A stretch of 64,000 nucleotides of DNA from positions 52,543,358 through 52,607,357 of the forward strand of contig CM055315.2 in NCBI GenBank assembly GCA_029255685.2, given 5' to 3'. The notes beneath the pieces were generated by a model that searched no databases, had not been told where the DNA came from, and saw nothing but the letters and a program-made list of their open reading frames with translations. The DNA comes from Silene conica (lineage: Eukaryota; Streptophyta; Magnoliopsida; Caryophyllales; Caryophyllaceae). A program made the position numbers and the translations under genes. Shown here in pieces: positions 21,232-30,653 of this stretch (its first letter is position 1; every line of letters begins with the position of its first letter).

Positions 21232-23997
21232 CCCCCATAATCCACTTTATTAGAAAATAGAGTTTTCAAGTAAAATTCAGATAATGAGTGTGTCACAATT
21301 AAACCAAATGTGGTATTAGTACCTAGACATGAGATAAAATAGGTAGTTGTCTAATGCAATTTAAAATCCAAAGGATAAATTACGATTACAACCAAATTTA
21401 AAATTTGCGGAAGCGAAAATAAAGTTCAACGATCAAAAAGGAAGATAAAGTCTTTAAGCATTTGTCTTTGATTGACACTATTAAGCGCGCTCTCATGTGC
21501 ATCCCACGACTAATTCCCCAAGTACCTGTCACACGATCTGCTCACACAATTTGTGATCACCGTAGGTCCAAGCAAGGACAAAACAAATAAAAGGGTCAAC
21601 AATAATATTGAGTAAGGTAAACAATCTGAATAAAGAATAAACGGAATATGAAATCATAACTTAAAAGACATGTTAAAGTAATATGTAACAAAAGTGTTTC
21701 GAAAGATTGAAAACAGAGTTTCAGAATTGCCACTGTTAATTGAAGGGGAACAAATAATTTAATATGATTAAGAACAACATAACTGATCCAAAAGATTCAA
21801 ACCCATATCCAACTTTTCAAGATAATTCCAATCCAAAGAAAACATTTTTTTCCAACAATTTCCAACGTCGGTATATACTTGGATAGAGGCCGTATGAAGA
21901 GGATCCACTCGCCCTAAACCGGATAAGACGAGGTTCACCAAATCATGTACTAGACTGTCCTAGAATCCCGAGTGTGTACACCCCTCTAAGGGCCAACCCC
22001 AAAGAGGAAGATAAGAGGACGGGGTCTCGATCAATTAACCCCCATCAGAAGCTCTGTATAGGAAGTCCCTTATTATGGAACAACCTACCCCTCTACCAAA
22101 ACCGTTTCAAACCAACATGAGAATCCATTTCCTAAATAACCAAGATATTTCCTTCAAATTTGATAACTCATAATAAGCTTGTAGAAAAGCAAAACGATTT
22201 TGGTTCCCAAAACTTTTAGAATCATAAAGCACTTCTTTTCCATATTAAATATAATCCCGTTTCAAGAGATCAAACAAACCAATCTTTGTCCATAATCATT
22301 TTGTAAAATACATCCAACCAATATAAATAATTCAATATAACCAAAAGTCTTAACATGCAAGATAGTAACAAATCGTAACGGTTTAATAAGAGTGTACGGA
22401 TAAGCGATTCCCTTACCTTACGAGCGATTAATGGTTAGAGAGCCTCTTCTACGAATCCCGACTCTACAATATATATTTAAAGTTATAGTTACTTATATGT
22501 CCGATCATTACATAGCTACTTGTCATAAATTATGCAATATCTTCTATTCTTCTCGGTTTTTTACAGATTCAAAGCAGAAACTTTAAATCGCCATATGTCC
22601 TTCGTTACTTAACGTTTTGAGGTGAGACCAGTGAGGTTCGGTTCCTTAGTGAGTCCTATAACTTTATCTTCTCGATGGTAAGAGTCTAAAAACGTGGTTA
22701 AGGGGTCCAAAGTTGCAGTCTACCAAAGTTGGTCCAAAGGTGAGTCTTAAACAGTTACGGGGTGGTAAATACTCTTAACATGTCGAAACTCGTCGAAACG
22801 AAAGCCTACTACACTTTACATTCATTAAAATTTAACATGTGAAGAGATGGGTCACTGATTATTTTTATATGTATAACTAAATTACCCTTTTATGAAAATG
22901 TAAGCTTTTAACAAGTAAGACTAATTAAAACATTTTTCCAGAACACAACAGAAACTTGTAAAAATCATAATAAATTCAAAACGTTATAATTTTGTATATG
23001 CTTGGTTTTATTAGATTCCGTTATGTGTCTAAAACATATTGTTAGTTGTGAATCTTGTCTCAAAAATGGGTTTATCAGATCTAAAAACGCGTTTTAAAAA
23101 CAATGGTCAGAAACTGAGTCATGCAAAGATTTACATCATCAATCCTTCTTAACAAATCAAAATGAGTTGATTCAAAAGTATTTTAACATATTAAAAGATG
23201 AGACACTGATTCATTTTATAAATAGGGTTTGACGACTCTTTAAGTGAGATCTAGTGATTCGGTTAAACAGAAAACATGTTGTAATATATAATTTTTCATT
23301 TCTAAACGGTACATGCAAACGTCCTAATTTTTGGTGAGTGTTTTTATAACAACTTAAGGAAATTCCCAAATTTTGATCTTCTGAAAATACTCATTTTAAC
23401 ATTGATTTCAGACCTACTACATGCATGCTACGTTTTTGACAAATTAGTGGTTTTTACTAGATTCAATTCTTTGCATGCATGGTTGTAGATTCATATGTTC
23501 AAGTATAGATGTTAAGTGATATGTGAATGCATGTTAAAAGGTTATACAATCAGATTTGAAGGGTTCATAAGAGTTTACGTAGTGTAGAACTTCAAGTAAT
23601 GACAAGTTCCTCCTTCCTCACAACCCTTTTCTTCTTCTCCTTCTTATTCTCTCTTCCTCACTCTATTTTATTTTTGTTGTTTGTGTGTGTTTTGTGTGGG
23701 GAAGGGCGGGTGTCTTAAGTGATTTAAAGGAGGTAAGAAAAAAAAAGAAACACAAGTATGGGGAAGGGGGAGGAGTGGCGGCCAAGGTGCATGGGGAAGG
23801 GGAGAGGTTTTCTTCTTTTCCTCTTTCCCATGCATGTGTAATTGTACCGGATTTTTTTGTCGTTTACGGTTTTTCGTGCGACGGTTTTACGTACGTAATT
23901 CTCGGTTATTAATTAAATCATACCCGGATTTAATTAATACTCGAGCTTAAATTAAATTCTCCGTAAAAAAATTAATACGGATATTGCGGGTGTTATA
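21225..23997 (-). repeat. E1 5' LTR (complete, 2,773 bases)
   Basis: Minus strand TATAACACCCGC to GGGGGTGTTACA. It is the only complete and uninterrupted copy of the E LTR in the window and thus serves as the empty-site reference for the Copia (22,087), R (about 22,168), LINE (about 21,655) and Athila (23,841) insertions seen in the other E LTR copies. Confidence 0.9.
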
Positions 23998-25166
23998 AGA
24001 ACTTTCACCGACGACGTCTTCCAATTCCAAGTCTTTCGCACCTTCCTGTCCAGGATTTCCCTTGGAGTGTCAACGTAGGACAACTGCTCATCCACCTCAA
24101 CCACCTCGTGACGTAAAACATGCTATGGATCACTCACATACTTTCTTAATTGAGACACATGGAACACATTATGGACCTTGGATAGGGTTGGAGGTAAAGC
24201 TAATCGGTATGCCACCTCCCCAACTCTGTCCAAAATCTCAAATGGTCCAATAAACTTCTGACTCAGTTTGCCACGCTTCCCGAACCTCATCACACCCTTC
24301 ATTGGAGATACCTTCAGCAGTACCTTTTCTCCCGCATCGAACGAGATATCGCTCCTTTTTAGGTCCTCATAGCTCTTCTGTCTATCCTGGGCGGCCCTCA
24401 TTTTCGGTCGAATGATCTGTACCTGTTCCACCATCTCCTGGATCATATCTGGCCCTAAAACCACAACATCGGCTCGATCATCCCAACACACAGGTCTACG
24501 ACACTTCCTCACATACAATGCCTCAAAAGGGGCCATCCCTATGCTGGCGTGGTAGCTGTTTTTGTATGAGAACACTATCAATCCCAGTCGATCCTCCCAA
24601 GATCCACCGAACTCGAGTACGCATGCTCTCAACATATCCTCAAGGGTCTGAATCGTTCTCTCAGTCTGGTCGTCGGTAGCTGGATGGAAAGTTGTACTCA
24701 TCTTCAACTAGGTACCCAAAGCGGCCTGCAATTCCTGACAAAACCTAGATATGAACCTCGAGTCGCGATCTGAAACAATGTCCTTGGGTACACCATGCAA
24801 TTTGACCACATTCTGCACATAAGACTTAGCCAACTTGGCTTTACTCCAGGTATCTTTCATGGGAATAAAGTGAGCAGACTTAGTCAACCGATCCACAATG
24901 ACCCAAATCATGTTGTTTCCCCTTTGAGTCCGAGGCAACCCCACAATGAAGTCCATAGAGATATTCTCCCATTTCCACTCTGGCACATCTAGTTGCTGAA
25001 TTTTCCCTTGAGGTCTCTTATGCTCCCCTTTCACCCTTGACATGTCCAACATCTCGACACAAACTCAGTGACTTCCTTCTTCATGTTTGGCCACCAGAAC
25101 GTCTTCTTAAGGTCCTTGTACAACTTATCACCCCCTGGGTGAACGGAATATGGCGTAGCGTGAGCT
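23998..25166 (-). pseudogene. T integrase region, interrupted by E1 at its chromodomain end
   Basis: Core motifs MDFIVGLPRTQRG, WVIVDRLTKSAHFIP, HGVPKDIVSDRDSRF, then IGMAPFEALY, the C-terminal QKFIGPFEILDRVGEVAYRL and FHVSQLRKYVSDP, and the start of the chromodomain region (RKTRNGKTSS). The E1 LTR begins directly afterwards. The part 23,998-24,706 is repeated in mirror image at 27,143-27,851. Part of a broken element. Confidence 0.9.
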
Positions 25167-25861
25167 TCAGTTAGGATTTTCTTCTTTAGCTCTCCAATAT
25201 CCGGAACACACCAACGCCCACTTAAACCTCAGACTACCGTCGGTATGGATACTGAACTTGGATGCAGCCTCTCCACCCTCATTCTCGATCATCGTGCGCC
25301 ACTTCTGGATCCTCGCATCATTCTTTTGTAACTCCTGAATCTCCCCACACAACTCAGGCTCCATAGTGAAATCACTAAGAGTTTCCCCTTTCCGAATCAT
25401 GAAAATTCTCATCTCCCTTAGTTCGCCATGCAACCTCACTCTCGACCTGGCACAACTCAGAGCATGAACAGACTTCCTACTTAGGGCGTCTGCTACCACA
25501 TTTGCCTTGCCTTCGTGGTAAACAATCTGCATGTCGTAGTCTCCAATCAACTCTATCCACCTTCTCTGCCTCATGTTCAACTCTCACTGGGTGTAGATAT
25601 ACTTCAAACTCTTGTGATCAGAAAACACCTTAAAAGTGGCTCCATAAAGGTAATAGTGCCACAATTTAAGTGCAAAGACCACTGCTCCCAATTCTATATC
25701 ATGAGTCGGATAATTTTCCTCATAAGTCTTCAATTGGCGAGACGCATACGCGATCACTCTCCCATTCTGCATTAGCACAAAACCCAGACCATGCTTGGAA
25801 GCGTTAGTATAAACTTCGAAATTATCACTCCCGACAGGCAAAGCGAGGATAGAAGCTGTTG
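25167..25861 (-). pseudogene. T RNase H region
   Basis: Marked by [44 protein letters not shown]-like sequence, [10 protein letters not shown] and ADALSRKS. It degrades RNA in RNA/DNA hybrids during reverse transcription. Part of the broken T pol. Confidence 0.88.
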
Positions 25862-27142
25862 TCAGGCGTTCCTTAATGCCTTCTCACAACTCTCATCCCA
25901 GACGAAACGGTTCTCCTTCCTCATCAACGATGTCAAAGGCTTTGCTATCTTCAAAAAATCCTTGACAAACCTCCGATAATAACCAGCCAATCCCAGGAAG
26001 CTTCGAATCTCACTTATATTCTTCGGACTTTGGCACTTAGTCACAGCCTCGATCTTACTAGGGTCGACAGACACCCCCTCCTTGGAAATTACATGCCCTA
26101 GAAAAGCAACTTTCTTCAGCCAGAACTCACATTTGCTCAACTTAGCATTGAGCTTATGCTCTTCGAGGGTCTTGAGTACTCTCCTCAAGTGATCCTCGTG
26201 TTCTTCCCCATTCTTGGAGTAAACTAGGATATCATCAATGAATACAACGACGAACTTATCCAGATATAGGCTAAAGACCCGGTTCATCAGATCCATGAAC
26301 ACAGCTGGAGCATTAATCAATCCGAATGGCATAACCACAAATTCGTAGTGGCCATACCTCGTCCTGAAAGCGGTGTTTGGTATATCTTCATCTTTTATTC
26401 TCAACTGGTGATACCCTGAGTTCAAGTCAATCTTACAGAAAACCCCAGCTCCACTTAGTTGATCAAACAGGTCGTCAATTCTAGGCAAAGGATATCGATT
26501 CTTGATGGTTACATTATTCAGCTTTCGATAGTCAGCACAAAGCCTCAAATTCCCATCTTTCTTTTTCACAAATGATACGGGTGCTCCCCAGGGTGACACA
26601 CTGGGTCGGATGAATCCTTTCTCAGCTAGTTCATCCAACTGCTTCTTCAATTCCTCCATCTCCTTCGGTCCCATGCGGTACGGTGACTTAGATATTGTTC
26701 CCGCCCCTTGCTTTAGGTCAATGGAAAATTCCACTTCCCTCCTTGGCGGCAATCCCGGAACGTCATCTCGGAACACTCCCTCAAACTCCCGCACCACAGG
26801 TATCTCACTAGTCTTACGGGTCTCAGCCTCACAGTCCCACATTTGACACAAGATCAGACTATCTCCTTTCCTCAAGTTAGACTTAAGGGTATTGACGGAA
26901 ATGAATTTGACCTTAGGTTTGACTAAGTATCCCTTGTATGACACCCTCACTCCCTTAGGTCCCCTCAAGGAAATCTTCTTTTGATGACAGTCAATAAAAG
27001 CTCGGTACTTCCCCAGCCAATCCATTCCCAGAATCACCTCAAAAACCCCAAGTGGAAATTCTATGAGGTCACAATGGAAAATTGCTTCTCCGATTTTGAT
27101 GGGTACACTTCTATAAACTCTATTGCAAGTTATCGACTCTCC
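25862..27142 (-). pseudogene. T protease end and reverse transcriptase region
   Basis: Protease end marked by [18 protein letters not shown] and [15 protein letters not shown]. Reverse transcriptase marked by [63 protein letters not shown] and the catalytic FIDDILVYS, then the thumb [14 protein letters not shown] and [11 protein letters not shown]. All are typical of plant Tekay elements. Part of a broken element, not in the mirror duplication (it lies in the loop). Confidence 0.92.
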
Positions 27143-27851
27143 TGAAGATGAGTACAACTTTCCATCAAGCTACCGACGGCCAGACTGAGAGAACGATTCA
27201 GACCCTTGAGGATATGTTGAGAGCATGCGTACTCGAGTTCGGTGGATCTTGGGAGGATCGACTGGGATTGATAGTGTTCTCATACAACAACAGCTACCAC
27301 GCCAGCATAGGGATGGCCCCTTTTGAGGCTTTGTATGGGAGGAAGTGCCGTACACCTGTGTGTTGGGATGATCGAGCCGATGTTGTGGTTTTAGGGCCAG
27401 ATATGATCCAGGAGATGGTGGAACAGGTACAGATCATTCGACCGAAAATGAGGGCCGCCCAGGATAGACAGAAGAGCAATGAGGATCTAAAAAGGAGCGA
27501 TATCTCGTTCGATGCGGGAGAAAAGGTACTGCTGAAGGTATCTCCAATGAAGGGTGTGATGAGGTTCGGGAAGCGTGGCAAACTGAGTCAGAAGCTTATT
27601 GGACCATTTGAGATTTTGGACAGAGTTGGGGAGGTGGCATACCGATTAGCTTTACCTCCAGCTCTATCCAAGGTCCATAATGTGTTCCATGTGTCTCAAT
27701 TAAGAAAGTATGTGAGTGATCCATAGCATGTTTTACGTCACGAGGTGGTTGAGGTGGATGAGCAGTTGTCCTACGTTGACACTCCAAGGGAAATCCTAGA
27801 CAGGAAGGCGCGAAAGACTCGGAATGGGAAGACGTCGTCGGTGAAAGTTCT
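27143..27851 (+). pseudogene. Mirror copy of the T integrase end
   Basis: Plus-strand copy of 23,998-24,706, with the same end QLRKYVSDP and RKTRNGKTSSVKVL before the E2 LTR at 27,852. The frame 27,148-27,726 is open. At least eight of 193 residues differ from the left copy. It starts abruptly inside the integrase at the duplication breakpoint. Confidence 0.93.
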
Positions 27852-28360
27852 TATAACACCCGCAATATCCGTATTAATTTTTTTACGGAGAATTTAATTT
27901 AAGCTCGAGTATTAATTAAATCCGGGTATGATTTAATTAATAACCGAGAATTACGTACGTAAAACCGTCGCACGAAAAACCGTAAACGACAAAAAAATCC
28001 GGTACGATTACACATGCATGGGAAAGAGGAAAAGAAGAAAACCTCTCCCCTTCCCCATGCACCTTGGGCCGCCACTCCTCCCCCTTCCCCATACTTGTGT
28101 TTCTTTTTTTTTCTTACCTCCTTTAAATCACTTAAGACACCCGCCATTCCCCACACAAAACACACACAAACAACAAGAATAAAATAGAGTAAGAGAGAAT
28201 AAGAAGGAGAAGAAGAAAAGGGTTGTGAGGAAGGAGGAACTTGTCATTACTTGAAGTTCTACACTAAGTAAGCTCTTATGAACCCTTCAAATCTGATTGT
28301 ATAACCTTTTAACATGCATTCACATATCACTTAACATCTATACTTGAACATATGAATCTA

Positions 28361-28974
28361 CAACCATGCATGCAAAGAATTGAATCTAGTAAAAACCACT
28401 AATTTGTCAAAAACGTAGCATGAATGTAGTAGGTCTGAAATCAATGTTAAAATGAGTATTTTCAGAAGATCAAAATTTGGGAATTTCCTTAAGTTGTTAT
28501 AAAAACAATCACCAAAAATTAGGACGTTTGCATGTACCATTTAGAAATGAAAAATTATATATTACAGCATGTTTTCTGTTTAACCGAATCACTAGATCTC
28601 ACTTAAAGAGTCATCAAACCCTATTTATAAAATGAATCAATGTCTCATCTTTTAATATGTTAAAATACAACCATGCATGCAAAGAATTGAATCTAGTAAA
28701 AACCACTAATTTGTCAAAAACGTAGCATGCATGTAGTAGGTCTGAAATCAATGTTAAAATGAGTATTTTTAGAAGATCAAAATTTGGGAATTTCTTTAAG
28801 TTGTTATAAAAACAATCACCAAAAATTAGGACGTTTGCATGTACCATTTAGAAATGAAAAATTATATATTACAGCATGTTTTCTGTTTAACCGAATCACT
28901 AGATCTCACTTAAAGAGTCATCAAACCCTATTTATAAAATGAATCAGTGTCTCATCTTTTAATATGTTAAAATA
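28361..28974 (+). repeat. 307-base tandem duplication in the E2 5' LTR
   Basis: 28,361-28,667 and 28,668-28,974 are nearly identical, both starting CAACCATGCATGCAAAGAAT and ending near TATGTTAAAATA. The unit is single copy in all other E LTRs (for example 23,175-23,485). Confidence 0.93.
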
Positions 28975-29468
28975 CTTTGCGTCTAGTTGATCGAGACCTC
29001 GTCCTCTTATCTTCCTCTTTGGGGTTGGCCCTTAGAGGGGTGTGCACACTCGGGATTCTAGGACAGTCTAGTACATGATTTGGTGAACCTCGTCTTATCC
29101 GGTTTAGGGCGAGTGGATCCTCTTCATACGGCCTCTATCCAAGTATATACCGACGTTGGAAATTGTTGGAAATTTTTTTTTTCTTTGGATTGGAATTATC
29201 TTGAAAAGTTGGATATGGGTTTGAATCTTTTGGATCACTTATGTTGTTCTTAATCATATTAAATTATTTGTTCCCCTTCAATTAACAGTGGCAATTCTGA
29301 AACTCTGTTTTCAATCTTTCGAAACACTTTTGTTACATATTACTTTAACATGTCTTTTAAGTTAAGATTAAAAAGACATGGGGAAAAAAAACCCTAGCAT
29401 GGAGGCTGCATGAAGGCGATTTCTAGACGATTTTTGACCTCCTTCTAGGGCTTGATCTGTGTCTTCCA

Positions 29469-30653
29469 ATGGCTCGTTCATGTTCTACTTCACCACAATC
29501 TCCTTCTTCTCATTCTCAGCATACCAAAAAAGCCAATAATAGCAATTCTAGTAATGGTAAAGGAAAGAAACAGGGGCCGGGGGACGATGATGTTATACGT
29601 ACTAAGGCAATGCATGAGGTAAATCCAATACCAGGCTTGTCGTTTGCAGATGAGGAGGATCCTGAGGACTCATTTGAATTAGTCACCAAACGTAAGAAGA
29701 AAAGATCTGTTGTTGTTACTCCAACTGTCATGGTTAATGATCCTATTCCAGAGGCAGAGGAGGAGTTGATTCAATTCTCTTCTGATGACACGAAGGATGA
29801 GATTGCTTATTGGAACCAGGCTATATACTGTTTTGTGATTGGTGCAAACCCTCCATGGGAGGTTCTTAATGGATATGTTCAGAGAGTATGGGGTAAGCAT
29901 GGTATTGATAAAGTCTCCTTTCTTCCTAATGGTATATTTATGGTCAGATTCAAAGAGATGACAGGTAAAGAGGCTGTGTTGAATGCGGGGTATCATATGT
30001 TTAATAACAAGCCCCTCATTGTTAAGGCATGGCAGGAGAATGTGGATTTACTTAAGGCTGATATCAAAATTGTTCCTTCGTGGATTCGTATCCATGGATT
30101 ACCCTTGAAATTTTGGGGTAAATGCCTCCCTACCATAGCTGGCTTGGTTGGTAAGTATGTTAAATCAGATGGAGCCACTGATAATAAGACAAGGCTAGGA
30201 TTTGCCAGGATGATGGTGGAATTACAGATTGGCCAAAAATTCCCTGATACAGTCAGATTTAAAGATGAGCAAGGCTGTGTAATCACAGCTAAGGTAGAGT
30301 ATGAATGGAAACCCCTTCTATGTGATAAGTGCAAGGGTTTGGGCCATGAAGGAGTTAATTGCAGACGTACAATTCAGACCAGAGGTGTGGTTAAAAGGGT
30401 CTGGAAACCTGTTCCTAAACCATCAGTCCCCCTATCAGACAAGGAATTTCCAGCACTCCCAAGTGTTCTTCCAGTGTTGCCTATTTCCTCTCAGGCAGAA
30501 CAAGTGCCAACAACCTCTCAGGTTGAATCAGATAGTATTCCAGAGAGTATTCCACCACATCTGGATGCTTTCAAGGATGATACTAATTACCAGCAAGTTT
30601 GTGAGAAGGTATCACATACAGGAAACCTAGATCAATCTGTTTTTAATGAATAA
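29469..30653 (+). CDS. LINE ORF1 protein (DUF4283 and zinc knuckle), 394 residues
   Basis: RNA-binding protein of plant L1 elements, which packages the element RNA into a ribonucleoprotein for reverse transcription at the target. Seen: Ser/Asn-rich low-complexity start (residues 1-35), a basic cluster KRKKKR near 75, an acidic stretch near 92-110, a DUF4283-like domain (about 112-235; WNQAIYCFVIG, WIRIHGLPLKFWG), a CX2CX4HX4C zinc knuckle CDKCKGLGHEGVNC (about 285-298), a basic patch after it and a Pro/Ser/Gln-rich tail. The start ATG is the first of the frame, about 100 bases into the element. It overlaps ORF2 by 8 bases (ATGAATAA). Intact frame. Confidence 0.93.
   Translation: MARSCSTSPQSPSSHSQHTKKANNSNSSNGKGKKQGPGDDDVIRTKAMHEVNPIPGLSFADEEDPEDSFELVTKRKKKRSVVVTPTVMVNDPIPEAEEELIQFSSDDTKDEIAYWNQAIYCFVIGANPPWEVLNGYVQRVWGKHGIDKVSFLPNGIFMVRFKEMTGKEAVLNAGYHMFNNKPLIVKAWQENVDLLKADIKIVPSWIRIHGLPLKFWGKCLPTIAGLVGKYVKSDGATDNKTRLGFARMMVELQIGQKFPDTVRFKDEQGCVITAKVEYEWKPLLCDKCKGLGHEGVNCRRTIQTRGVVKRVWKPVPKPSVPLSDKEFPALPSVLPVLPISSQAEQVPTTSQVESDSIPESIPPHLDAFKDDTNYQQVCEKVSHTGNLDQSVFNE

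Larger units (their letters stand above)
5971..23997 (-). mobile_element. E1: non-autonomous chromovirus-related Gypsy element (left arm copy), 3' end outside window
   Basis: LTR element read on the minus strand: 5' LTR 21,225-23,997, primer-binding site 21,210-21,221, internal 17,166-21,224, polypurine tract 17,166-17,178, 3' LTR from 17,165 leftward, interrupted by Athila (7,751-17,005) and Copia (to 5,970). LTRs start TATAACACCCGC and end GGGGGTGTTACA. The internal part is mostly non-coding with scraps of integrase and chromodomain coding, so E is a LARD-like derivative of a Tekay-type element, broken as a coding element. It interrupts T pol at 23,997/23,998. By eye the 5' and 3' LTRs differ by about 3 percent over some 200 bases, suggesting insertion before the inverted duplication, perhaps one to two million years ago. 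Confidence 0.88.
23998..27142 (-). mobile_element. T: Tekay-like Gypsy chromovirus fragment, cut on both sides
   Basis: Minus-strand pol of a Tekay/Del-type chromovirus, from the protease-RT linker at the right (27,142) to the integrase/chromodomain at the left (23,998), where E1 is inserted. Right side ends at the inverted-duplication breakpoint. Domains in order: end of protease, reverse transcriptase, RNase H, integrase. No LTR or gag in the window. The coding is broken in about three places. It is the outermost host element in the nest, hence the oldest by position. Confidence 0.9.

Noticed and set aside
24000-27851. Two independent insertions of E into two T copies, facing each other
   Set aside because: E joins T at the same base in both, and both E copies carry Z with the same target duplication; a single duplication explains this better.
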